DNA from: Ferruginibacter sp.
GTDB lineage: Bacteria > Bacteroidota > Bacteroidia > Chitinophagales > Chitinophagaceae
Direction: 5' to 3'
Length of the DNA: 64,000 nucleotides
Assembly: GCA_019638525.1 (NCBI GenBank)
Contig: JAHBTO010000002.1
Coordinates: forward strand, 248,001 to 312,000
The notes beneath the pieces are model-generated. The model was given only the letters and a program-made list of their open reading frames with translations. It ran no database searches and was not told where the DNA came from. The first letter of the stretch is position 1; every line of letters begins with the position of its first letter. The translations under genes were made by a program, and so were the position numbers. Positions 9,993-18,487 of the stretch are shown here, one piece after another.

Positions 9993-10022
9993 AAAAAAAA
10001 CCGGGGGCAAGACTCCCCCGGT
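9992..10022 (-). terminator. Intrinsic terminator after susD
   Basis: CCGGGGG (10001-10007) pairs with CCCCCGG (10015-10021) around a 7-base loop, and an extra A-T pair extends the stem. On the minus strand it is followed by nine U residues. It lies 52 bases after the susD stop and before nanA, so it should separate high susCD expression from the downstream enzymes or allow partial readthrough. Confidence 0.9.
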
Positions 10023-10073
10023 GTAAAACGACTGCTTGCTTATGAGAAAAACTGAGTTGAAATAGTTTTTTTA

Positions 10074-11621
10074 TTAGAAAGCTGCGTAACCAGGGTTTTG
10101 AACTAAAGCCCTGTTATTAGTCAATGAATTTCTGTCGATAGCCCATAATAATCTTCCGGTGGGGTCGGTATTTAAAAACTGTGATGCAGGAATTACAGCA
10201 TACACATAGCTATCCCCCATCCTTCTCAGATCGTACCAACGCTTCCCTTCAAATACAAACTCATATAACCTTTCCTGTAAAATTGCATTATTAGGGTTTA
10301 CATCAATAGGCTGGTTTGGAAAACCATGTACAGCAGCAACATAATTAGCGCCAAAAGCCCTTGCCCTTACCTGGTTTATTTCTGTTGCCGGGCTTTTTCC
10401 CAGCACCACTTTAGCTTCGGCAATCATAAGTAATAAATCTGCATATCGGTATATTGGAAAATCGTTTGTTATAACACGTGAGCCATTAATTTGTTCGCCC
10501 TGGTATTTATTAGTAAAGCATCCGGCAATAATATAATTGGCACCAACTTTATTGTAAGCCGGTTGTATAGAAGCCCATTTGCGGCTGTCTTTATCATCAA
10601 ATTTTCTGAAAGTTGCAATCTTAACCGGAGCTCTTAACAATCCACCCCAGTTATCAGTATTAACATCAAATTTTCGGTTACCTACTGAATCATAAAAATT
10701 AGCAATTAAGCCAGATTGAGGAAGAAAAAGTGTTTGTGCAAACCCCATGCTGCTTTCGCCGTTTAAATAACGAATAGATAATATGATTTCGTTATTGCCT
10801 TTGTTGGTAGCTGCAAATACAGATGCAAAATTTGGTAATAATGTTAGAGATGGAACGTTGGTTTGAATATCAGTTAATGCATTCAGTGCTATTGTAGCAT
10901 CGGCTGCGCCACCGGTTCTATGGCTTGTCCATAAATACACTTCAGCCTTCAGCATCAATGAAGCAGCTTTACTCCAATAAGATTTACTGTTCCTAAAAGT
11001 ATAATTTGAACCAAAACTTGTAACTGAATTATCTATATCAGATTTTACGAGGGCCATTACGTCCGCTTCGGGTGATGCTGCTTTGGCCAGGTTTGAGATA
11101 TCGAAAGAAGTAACAGGATCTGTTTGTATTACTGCATCGCCCCACGACCGAAGAATTTGGAAATAATAAAATGCACGCATTCCATATGCCATTCCCAGGT
11201 AATAATTTTTATTGGTTGCTGTAACTATGTTAGTAGTGTTTAATTTATTTATCAATAAATTTAATTGAACAATATTGCTGTAAAAACCACCAAAATTACT
11301 TACACCGGTATTGTCGAGATTAATTGTTTGCAACCACATGCGTTCCAAACCTTGTGTTGCTTCTCCAGTAAATGCACTTGCATTACCTGGTTCGGTACCA
11401 AAAATATCAGACCGTAATTCACCTAATGCCTGGAAAGCTGCGTTATGGCTCCTGAAGCGACTTTCGAGACCTGAAACAAATGCATCAAACTGATCAGGTG
11501 ATTGCCAGTAATTAGCATCGCTAATACTACTGATTGGAGCTAAGTCCAATTGCTTTTTGCAAGAGCTAATCAGCATTATTGCTACTATCGAAATAAATAT
11601 ATTTATTATTATCTTTTTCAT
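10074..11621 (-). CDS. SusD/RagB-family nutrient-binding outer membrane lipoprotein
   Basis: Surface-exposed glycan-binding lipoprotein that caps its SusC partner. The 515 residues start with a lipoprotein signal (MLISSCKKQ, acylated Cys21). The N-terminal TPR-like part contains SDANYWQSPDQFDAFVSGLE, and the C-terminal SusD domain has YADLLLMIAEAKVVLGKSP and the family hallmark LQERLYEFVFEGKRWYDLRR. It follows the SusC gene by 19 bases. Given the locus it is expected to bind sialylated glycans or free Neu5Ac, but specificity cannot be told from sequence. Confidence 0.95.
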   Translation of the reverse strand: MKKIIINIFISIVAIMLISSCKKQLDLAPISSISDANYWQSPDQFDAFVSGLESRFRSHNAAFQALGELRSDIFGTEPGNASAFTGEATQGLERMWLQTINLDNTGVSNFGGFYSNIVQLNLLINKLNTTNIVTATNKNYYLGMAYGMRAFYYFQILRSWGDAVIQTDPVTSFDISNLAKAASPEADVMALVKSDIDNSVTSFGSNYTFRNSKSYWSKAASLMLKAEVYLWTSHRTGGAADATIALNALTDIQTNVPSLTLLPNFASVFAATNKGNNEIILSIRYLNGESSMGFAQTLFLPQSGLIANFYDSVGNRKFDVNTDNWGGLLRAPVKIATFRKFDDKDSRKWASIQPAYNKVGANYIIAGCFTNKYQGEQINGSRVITNDFPIYRYADLLLMIAEAKVVLGKSPATEINQVRARAFGANYVAAVHGFPNQPIDVNPNNAILQERLYEFVFEGKRWYDLRRMGDSYVYAVIPASQFLNTDPTGRLLWAIDRNSLTNNRALVQNPGYAAF

Positions 11622-11640
11622 AATTTTTTATTTTATCAAT

Positions 11641-14600
11641 TTAAAAAGTAACCTGTACACCAAACACAAATGATTTAGGCGTAGGATATGTGCCACCATA
11701 TACACCAGATATTGTTGATGAACCAGGTGTAACAGGAGGTTCTGGAGAAGGGCCGCTGAACTTAGTTACATAAAACAGGTTATTGGCATTAATAAAAACT
11801 TTTGCTCCTGAAATAACTCTTGTTTTTGACAATATGGCTTTTGTAAAATCGTACGATAAAGTGATTTCACGACAAGCTAAATAATCGCCTTTTTCATAAA
11901 ATCTTGAATTGTTGCCGTTAAGTACCTGGCCTGCATTATTACCCCTTGTATAATTCTTTTTACCTGCAGGCGCCCCTACCTGGTCGGCATAATAAACTTT
12001 AGGTATATCGGTTTCAGTATTTGTTGGAGACCATGCATTCTTTTGCAGGTCGATATAATTGAATGTACCCTGGTAATTACCCAATGTTCTTGCTACAAGG
12101 TCATTATAAATGGTGTGTCCTAAAGCAAAATCAAATCTTGTATAAAAAGAGAAATTTTTATAACTAACAGTTGCAGAAAAACCACCTGTGTATTTTGGAT
12201 TAATATTACCCAGGTAAACCTGGTCTCTTGTGTCTATCGTATCATTATTATCTACATCAAGCCAGTTAACATCACCTGGAGTTATTTTATTTGTACCTGC
12301 ACGGTTTGGACCACCAATTTGTGCAATAACATCCCACCTGTTTGCAGCATTTGCAGCAATATCAGCAGCATCTTTAAAAATTGAAAGTTGCCTGTATCCA
12401 TAAATAGCTCCAAGGGGCTGACCTTCTTGTAACCCGCCTACCCAAACCACTTTGCCTTGTGCAGCATCATATATCTGGAATCCGCCCTGACGGTTATTTT
12501 CATTTCCATTATAAGGTAGTTTAAGAATTTTATTTTTAACAAAGGAAATGTTTGCACTTGCATCTACTGTTAATCCGCCTGGTGTTCTTAACACATTTGC
12601 ATTAACTGTAAATTCGTAACCTTTGTTTTGAAAAGTACCCAGGTTTGTTCTAACTGAAGAATATCCGAGGTAACTTGGTAAAGTAAGATTTGTTAACAGG
12701 TCGGTTGTTTTCCTATCGTAATAATCAAATATCAAAGTAATCCTGTTATTCAATAATCCAATGTCGATACCAACATCAGTGGTCTTACTTTTCTCCCATC
12801 TTAAACCACTGTTTACAGGATTTGTACTAAGGAACCCAAGGTTACCATTGTAATTACCCTGTGAACCATAAACACCCTGCACTTCGTAATTTCCAACACC
12901 TGCCACATTACCGTTTACACCATAACTAAATCTAGGTTTAAGTGTAGAAATGTAGTTGCTTACTTTACTGTTTTTAAAAAATGATTCATTATGCACATTC
13001 CATCCTGCCGACATACCTGGGAAAAAGCCCCACCTGTTTTTTTCAGATAAGCTCGAAATTCCATCCTGCCTGTAAACAAAAGTTAATAAATAGCGTTGGC
13101 CATAATTGTAATTAAGCCTTCCTAAATGAGAAATGATACGATATTCTGATTTTGTACTATAATTACTTCCAGCTGCAAAAATTGTGGATGCATTTACTGT
13201 CGTTATATCATCAGTTGGAGCCCCGGTACCATAAACCTGTGTGCTCAAAGATTTTTGTCCAAAAGATTCTGCACCCAACATAACATCTAGATTGTGTTTT
13301 CCAAAGAAAGTTTTTGAATAATTTACTATACCTGTAAATTGTTTTTGAACTGTTCTGTCAAAAGCTGAGAATGCAGGTCTAGTTGTATTAAAAGCTTGTG
13401 GTGTTGTGTATAACTGAGAATAAGTTTGAGTAGCTTTAGTAAACCCTTCATTTTTGTTTTCGAACAGGTAAATATTTCCGGATAGTTTTACATACAGCCC
13501 TTTGATGATATCATATTTAACTGCTGCATTACCGGTGATACGGTTTATTTCATTATTTCTAATATTCTTATCTAGCCAATATAAAGGGTTTCCATCAGTA
13601 ATGCCATTCCCGGGATTAGGCCTAGTTTTAGCTGAATCTAACCAAGGGTTCATAGTTGGCCAAATTGCCAGGTTACGGTAAAGCGTACTTACTTCACTTC
13701 CAATAGTACCATATTGCGATGATGTAGAGAAAGTGGCGCCAGTACTTACTTCCAGCTTTGGTTTTATCTTATAAGAGCCATTTAACGTACCTGAATATCG
13801 CTTATAATCTGAACCTACAATAACACCGTCTTCTTTATAATAATCAAAACTTGCAAAATATCTTCCCTTATCGTTACCACCATTTACATTTAAATAATGA
13901 TCCTGTGTATTAGTATTTCTGAAAAGAAGATTCTCTACTTCATTACCATGGTCTTTAAAGATGATTGTGCCACCATAAGGGTCGCTCAAAGTATCCCATC
14001 CTTTTGTCATTAAAGATTCATTACCTGTATAAGTCCTTATATCAAACAATGCAAGGTTTGCCGGATCGGTTAATAATCCGTAACCCCTACCGGAGTTAAC
14101 CTGAGCCAAAGTACGTTGAGAGTTTAAATTTCCAAGCCTGTTATAATAAATATAGTCTCGTGCATTCATATAATTATACCCTTGCCTGTTTTTATTATAT
14201 CCTTGCGTAAACTTATAAGTAATTTCCGATTTACCTGCTTTACCTTGTTTTGTTGTAATCAGGATAACACCATTGTTGGCCCTTGCACCATAAATTGCTG
14301 TTGAAGCAGCATCTTTTAAAAGTTCGATAGATGCAATGTCCTCAGGAGCAATATCATTAAACGATCTAACTACACCATCAACAACTACCAATGGAGACCC
14401 TGGGTTGTTTATAGATGCTCCTCCACGTAATAAAATAGAAGGTGCAGCACCCGGAGTACCCGAAGCATTGATAACCTGCAAGCCAGCTACTGCTCCTTGC
14501 ATTGATGCGCCAATGTTTGCTCGAGGCGTTGTTTCTAAAACTTTAGAGTCAACCTTACCTATGGAACTCGTTAAATTTCTACGGCTTTGTGTACCATATC

Positions 14601-14937
14601 CCACTACCACCACTTCATCCAGTTTACTGGCAACAGCTTTTAACACTACATCATAAGTGGATGCACTGCCAATTTTGATGGTTTGAGTACCATAACCTAC
14701 AAAAGAAAAAACAAGTGATTCACCTTGCGAAGCATCAATGCTGTAAGTTCCGTCTGCATCGGTTTGTGTGCCCACAGTTTTGCCTTTAATGGTGATGTTT
14801 ACACCCGATAATGGTTTATTGTCTTCATCAGAAGAAACCCTACCGGTAATTTTTTTTGATTGTGCTTGTGCTGTTGAAAAAAGAAAAAATGCAACAACAG
14901 TAAATAAGCTTTTTAGAAAGTTTAGTTTTGATAGCAT
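11641..14937 (-). CDS. SusC/RagA-family TonB-dependent outer membrane transporter
   Basis: TonB-driven outer membrane pore for glycans, about 1098 residues. The start at 14937 gives MLSKLNFLKSLFTVVAFFLF and a signal peptide ending STAQAQ; an upstream in-frame ATG (14964) lies inside an inverted repeat and would add nine residues ahead of the signal. A carboxypeptidase-regulatory-like domain (KKITGRVSSDEDNKPLSGVN) is followed by the TonB-box region VVVGYGTQ, the plug (LLRGGASINNPGSPLVVVDG, and AASTAIYGARANNGVILITT) and a long beta-barrel ending in VFGVQVTF. It forms the entry gate of the sialoglycan locus with the adjacent SusD. Confidence 0.95.
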   Translation of the reverse strand: MLSKLNFLKSLFTVVAFFLFSTAQAQSKKITGRVSSDEDNKPLSGVNITIKGKTVGTQTDADGTYSIDASQGESLVFSFVGYGTQTIKIGSASTYDVVLKAVASKLDEVVVVGYGTQSRRNLTSSIGKVDSKVLETTPRANIGASMQGAVAGLQVINASGTPGAAPSILLRGGASINNPGSPLVVVDGVVRSFNDIAPEDIASIELLKDAASTAIYGARANNGVILITTKQGKAGKSEITYKFTQGYNKNRQGYNYMNARDYIYYNRLGNLNSQRTLAQVNSGRGYGLLTDPANLALFDIRTYTGNESLMTKGWDTLSDPYGGTIIFKDHGNEVENLLFRNTNTQDHYLNVNGGNDKGRYFASFDYYKEDGVIVGSDYKRYSGTLNGSYKIKPKLEVSTGATFSTSSQYGTIGSEVSTLYRNLAIWPTMNPWLDSAKTRPNPGNGITDGNPLYWLDKNIRNNEINRITGNAAVKYDIIKGLYVKLSGNIYLFENKNEGFTKATQTYSQLYTTPQAFNTTRPAFSAFDRTVQKQFTGIVNYSKTFFGKHNLDVMLGAESFGQKSLSTQVYGTGAPTDDITTVNASTIFAAGSNYSTKSEYRIISHLGRLNYNYGQRYLLTFVYRQDGISSLSEKNRWGFFPGMSAGWNVHNESFFKNSKVSNYISTLKPRFSYGVNGNVAGVGNYEVQGVYGSQGNYNGNLGFLSTNPVNSGLRWEKSKTTDVGIDIGLLNNRITLIFDYYDRKTTDLLTNLTLPSYLGYSSVRTNLGTFQNKGYEFTVNANVLRTPGGLTVDASANISFVKNKILKLPYNGNENNRQGGFQIYDAAQGKVVWVGGLQEGQPLGAIYGYRQLSIFKDAADIAANAANRWDVIAQIGGPNRAGTNKITPGDVNWLDVDNNDTIDTRDQVYLGNINPKYTGGFSATVSYKNFSFYTRFDFALGHTIYNDLVARTLGNYQGTFNYIDLQKNAWSPTNTETDIPKVYYADQVGAPAGKKNYTRGNNAGQVLNGNNSRFYEKGDYLACREITLSYDFTKAILSKTRVISGAKVFINANNLFYVTKFSGPSPEPPVTPGSSTISGVYGGTYPTPKSFVFGVQVTF

Positions 14938-14947
14938 AGCATGTGTT

Positions 14948-14970
14948 TTTATTATGTATGACATAATAAA
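14948..14970. promoter_or_regulatory. Candidate GntR (NanR-like) operator
   Basis: Perfect inverted repeat: TTTATTATGT (14948-14957) pairs with ACATAATAAA (14961-14970) around the 3-base centre ATG. The core GT-N3-AC agrees with the FadR-subfamily operator pattern (t.GTa.tAC.a). It lies 10 bases upstream of the chosen susC start, in the transcribed leader if the -7 element at 15061-15068 is used, and near the divergent regulator gene. I saw no second copy in the other gaps of this locus. Operator function is inferred. Confidence 0.55.
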
Positions 14971-15060
14971 GGTAAAATTAATTATCTTTAAGTACCAAAT
15001 TTTTTTTCAGTTTTTTTTAACTCACTGATTTTTAATAAAAAAGCATGGGCATTGTAAAAT

Positions 15061-15068
15061 CAAATGTA
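15061..15068 (-). promoter_or_regulatory. Possible -7 element for susC
   Basis: The minus strand reads TACATTTG, a full match to TAnnTTTG. It would start a susC transcript near 15054 with a leader of roughly 115 bases that contains the inverted repeat at 14948-14970. The -33 element is not convincing. Confidence 0.4.
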
Positions 15069-15076
15069 TAATTTTG
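15069..15076 (+). promoter_or_regulatory. Possible -7 element for the GntR regulator
   Basis: The plus strand reads TAATTTTG, matching TAnnTTTG, directly back-to-back with the minus-strand element. Transcription would begin near 15083, just before the ATG at 15094, which supports that start over the upstream ATG at 15064. Confidence 0.4.
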
Positions 15077-15093
15077 AACAAGTACGATATAAT

Positions 15094-15807
15094 ATGACAA
15101 ACACAATTATCAATGAAAGCCTAAAATCAATCGACACCAGTTCATTAGTTGATAAAGTAGAAGACGGGTTGGTTAGGCTGTTACAAGAAAAGAAACTTAA
15201 AGTGGGCGATAGTATCCCTAAAGAAGTAGAATTGGCCGAAACACTTGGCGTAAGCCGTACCGTAATCAGGGAAGCTTTACTAAGGCTAAGGATGATGGGC
15301 CTTATTGAATCGAAGAAAAAGAAAGGCGCAGTAATTACAAGCCCCGATTTGTTTGGCATTTTGGGAAAAAGCATGAATCCACATATACTTAGCCAGGAAA
15401 CCCTGAAAGGGATTTTTGAGATAAGGCTTGTGTTGGAAATTGGGATGGCTGATTTTTTATTTCAACGTGTAACAAAAGCAGATATTGAAGAGCTGAAAGA
15501 GATTGTTAGCAATGAACCGCCTGTTGCACAATTTCATTTATTCAATATAGACCATGAAATTGCTTTTCATGGTAAACTGTATGAAATTACCGGTAATGAA
15601 ACACTTAAAAAATTTCAAAGCCTGCTGCTGCCTGTTTTTGATTATGTACACAACAGTGGTTTATTAAAACAGCAGTCAAAACTTAAAACCTTTGTATCGC
15701 ATGGCGGGCTTGTAGAAATACTTGAAAAAGGTACACCAGAAGAATTCAGGAATGGCATGCGTAGCCACCTGGAAAATCATTTTGTCAGGCTTTTTGAATC
15801 GGATTAA
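15094..15807 (+). CDS. GntR-family regulator, FadR subfamily (NanR-like)
   Basis: Ligand-controlled DNA-binding protein of 237 residues. A winged helix is seen at about 20-85 (VEDGLVRLLQEKKLKVGD, then the recognition part TLGVSRTVIREALLRLRMMG). An FCD effector domain follows (105-230) with likely metal or ligand residues Asp153, His159, His203 and His225. The ATG at 15094 is preferred because a promoter-like TAATTTTG lies between it and the in-frame ATG at 15064. It is divergent from susC and the sialate genes, so it probably controls them in response to a pathway intermediate such as Neu5Ac or ManNAc-6-phosphate. NanR proteins of enterobacteria belong to the same subfamily. Confidence 0.88.
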   Translation: MTNTIINESLKSIDTSSLVDKVEDGLVRLLQEKKLKVGDSIPKEVELAETLGVSRTVIREALLRLRMMGLIESKKKKGAVITSPDLFGILGKSMNPHILSQETLKGIFEIRLVLEIGMADFLFQRVTKADIEELKEIVSNEPPVAQFHLFNIDHEIAFHGKLYEITGNETLKKFQSLLLPVFDYVHNSGLLKQQSKLKTFVSHGGLVEILEKGTPEEFRNGMRSHLENHFVRLFESD

Positions 15808-15952
15808 ACTTTACTTTTTTAAAACTAAAGTTTAAAGAGTGCTCTTTAAAAAATTTGTTAGGTAATTTACAGTACCGGCTTTAAAACTTACCTTGTATAA
15901 AACAATAAAAAGCTATACACTTATATTTGCATTGGCGTAAACAAATAATGTT

Positions 15953-17761
15953 TTGCATGTAAAATCAATTCATAAATTTTTAACCAGGTGGCTTGTCATA
16001 ATTAATGACTGGCGTAAACGAAAAATTTCTAAAACTAATTTTCTCATCATAGCTGCTGCTGTAGTTGGGGTTTTGGGTGGTGTGGCTTCTTCTTTATTAA
16101 AAAAACTTACACATTATATTGCCAGTTTTCTTCAGAACGATTTTCATTGGCAATACAAATATTATCTCTATCTTTTTTTTCCGCTAATAGGTATATTTTT
16201 AACCATCCTCTATATACGTATTTTTATTCGCAGGCATAAATTTCAGCATGGTATTCCTGCTATACTCTACAACATATCCCGAAACTCAAGTAAACTTGAT
16301 TTTCATAACATATACAGCCAGGTAATAACCAGCGCATTTACTGTAGGGTTGGGTGGCTCTGCCGGCCTTGAAGCTCCGGCTGTTGCCAGTGGGTCTGCCA
16401 TTGGTTCTAATATAGGCAGGTTATTTGGGCTTAACTACCGTGAAACCACACTGCTTCTTGCATGTGGTGCAGCTGCCGGTATTGCCGGCGCTTTTAACAG
16501 TCCCATAGCAGGAATGATTTTTGCCATAGAAGTAATACTTCCCGAATTTTCTATACCGGCAGTTATCCCGTTGTTATTGGCTTCAGCCCTTGCTTCAGTG
16601 ATATCAAAACTCCTATATAGCGAACCATTGTTTGCATTGGTAACAAAAGACTGGATTGTAGAAGCATTTTGGTATTATATAGCGCTGGGGGTTTTAATTG
16701 GCTTGTATTCGGTTTTTTACAGTAAACTAAACAGCAAAATTTTTAAGTTATTTGATAAAATTAAAAACCGCTATAATAAAGCATGGATTGGAGGAATTAC
16801 TTTAGGTATATTAATCGCATTACTTCCGGCGCTGTATGGCGAAGGATATATTACTATTCAAAAACTTTTAAATGGAGATTATACATCTTTACTTGCCAAC
16901 AGCCTCTTTGGCCAATACCAAAATATAACCTGGGCGCTGGTTTTATTTGCTGCTCTGTCAATGGCAGGTAAAACATTTGCCAGTGTTATCACTATGGCAA
17001 GCGGTGGTAATGGAGGCATGTTTGGCCCCACAGTAGTTGTGGGTGGTTTATTTGGTTTTGTTTTTGCGTTTGGACTTAATCAAACCGGGATAATACATTT
17101 GAATATCACTAATTTCATCATTGCAGGTATGGCTGCATCGGTTAGTGGTGTAATGCATGCGCCATTAACTGGTGTTTTTCTTGCTGCAGAAATTACGGGT
17201 GGTTATGTATTGATGGTACCGCTTATGATTGTATCTGCACTCTCCTATTTTATCAACAAAGCCATTTTAAAATACTCCATCTATACCAGGGGACTTGCTG
17301 AACAAGGCCATTTATTATCGCATGAAAATAAAGACAACAGTGTTTTAAGAAGCATTAAGTTAAAATATCTTTTAGAAAAAGATTTTGTGATACTTAAGCC
17401 GGATGATACTCCTAAAGAGCGCAGCAATGATATCATTCATACCAAAAGAAATATTTTCCCGGTTGTAGATGATGAAGGTATATTAACCGGACTTATTTAT
17501 AGCGATATTTTACTTGAACTATTAGTAAGTAATAATGAAGAAGATGGTAAACGATTGATAAAAGACATTGCACAACCGGCACAAAAAGTTATCCATCTTA
17601 ATACCCCAATGACAGATGTTATGCAGATAATGGATAGCCAGGACCTGCGTATTTTACCCGTTGTAGATAATAATAACAAATACCTTGGCTTTGTAACTAA
17701 AAACAGCATTTTTATAAAGTACCGTACGATGCTTAAGCGCCAGGCCGATTATATGCAATAA
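15953..17761 (+). CDS. CLC-family chloride channel/transporter with CBS domains
   Basis: Integral membrane anion-transport protein of 602 residues. The CLC core contains GSAGLEAP (135-142, with the gating Glu140), AGAFNSPIAGMIFAIEV (near 179-194) and GGNGGMFGPTVVVGG (near 350-364), followed by a cytoplasmic pair of CBS domains (about 445-595, with NIFPVVDDEGILTGLIYSDI and LRILPVVDNNNKYLGFVTK). The position matching the internal proton glutamate (Glu203 of E. coli ClcA) is Val194, as in channel-type members. The start must be TTG at 15953: an in-frame stop lies just upstream and no ATG occurs for about 185 codons. It stands alone between the regulator and a convergent gene. Confidence 0.9.
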   Translation: MHVKSIHKFLTRWLVIINDWRKRKISKTNFLIIAAAVVGVLGGVASSLLKKLTHYIASFLQNDFHWQYKYYLYLFFPLIGIFLTILYIRIFIRRHKFQHGIPAILYNISRNSSKLDFHNIYSQVITSAFTVGLGGSAGLEAPAVASGSAIGSNIGRLFGLNYRETTLLLACGAAAGIAGAFNSPIAGMIFAIEVILPEFSIPAVIPLLLASALASVISKLLYSEPLFALVTKDWIVEAFWYYIALGVLIGLYSVFYSKLNSKIFKLFDKIKNRYNKAWIGGITLGILIALLPALYGEGYITIQKLLNGDYTSLLANSLFGQYQNITWALVLFAALSMAGKTFASVITMASGGNGGMFGPTVVVGGLFGFVFAFGLNQTGIIHLNITNFIIAGMAASVSGVMHAPLTGVFLAAEITGGYVLMVPLMIVSALSYFINKAILKYSIYTRGLAEQGHLLSHENKDNSVLRSIKLKYLLEKDFVILKPDDTPKERSNDIIHTKRNIFPVVDDEGILTGLIYSDILLELLVSNNEEDGKRLIKDIAQPAQKVIHLNTPMTDVMQIMDSQDLRILPVVDNNNKYLGFVTKNSIFIKYRTMLKRQADYMQ

Positions 17762-17823
17762 TTTCTATTGAACTAACTGCAACTTAAAAACAAAAGACTA
17801 TCTCTTTTTTAGTATAACAATAT

Positions 17824-18186
17824 CTAATAAGGTAACACAATAAAATTCTGTATATCGCTAATAACTATTTGTGATGTGTTTTTATATTTGGAAACAGTAC
17901 CTTTTACTATTACTTTTTTCCCATCAAGCAAATACTGTGGATTTAGTGCCGTATAGGCTTTATTATAAAACACAACCGTTAATGGAGTTTTTGGATAAGG
18001 TTTATCTAAACTAAGTATCAAAATGCTTTTCCCGTCTTTTTCAATTAACCTGGAACCTGCAACAATTGCTTTTACTATAACTTCCCTGTTTACCATTGAT
18101 TTTGCTTTCCTGGCTTTTAATGTATCCCCCTGAGCAAACGAACCAATAGCAGTTATTAAAATTAAAAATGTGAAAATACTTTTCAT
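17824..18186 (-). CDS. Small secreted protein, OB-fold-like, function unknown
   Basis: About 120 residues from the ATG at 18186, which begins a clean signal peptide (MKSIFTFLILITAIGSFAQ). The mature part has the alternating beta pattern of a small OB-fold: NREVIVKAIVAGSRLIEKDG, ILILSLDKPYPKTPLTVVFY, KKVIVKGTVSKYKNTSQIVI and a final strand DIQNFIVLPY. This resembles the nucleic-acid-binding-type OB domains found in periplasmic proteins, but no catalytic residues are evident and I cannot name a family with certainty. It is convergent with the CLC gene and separate from the two-component genes. Confidence 0.7.
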   Translation of the reverse strand: MKSIFTFLILITAIGSFAQGDTLKARKAKSMVNREVIVKAIVAGSRLIEKDGKSILILSLDKPYPKTPLTVVFYNKAYTALNPQYLLDGKKVIVKGTVSKYKNTSQIVISDIQNFIVLPY

Positions 18187-18487
18187 TATAGCTGTAGCAG
18201 GTGATAAACTTTTGTACAATGGTAATAAAAAACTGCAAAAAATGCAGGTATATTATATTGTTGGAGATAGTATTTTATTATATAATAAAACCTTTATCAC
18301 AATAAATTTTAAATACAATATATACTACTACCTAAACTAAATCGCAGCATTGTAAAAAAAGCATTTTTATAACTACACAATTCAATGGTTCATATTTTGA
18401 ATTTCCAATTTAAAATATTGGTTGATTTTTTTAAATCAAGTTAAAACATCTATTAAATTTATATTGGTTAATAAGAACAGGGCGTAT
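18187..18487. other. AT-rich non-coding gap with an 18-bp palindrome
   Basis: No reading frame of note. TTTTATTATATAATAAAA at 18273-18290 is a perfect palindrome, and CTGCA (18233-18237) pairs with TGCAG (18243-18247). No U-tract terminator for the response regulator was recognised. Confidence 0.35.
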
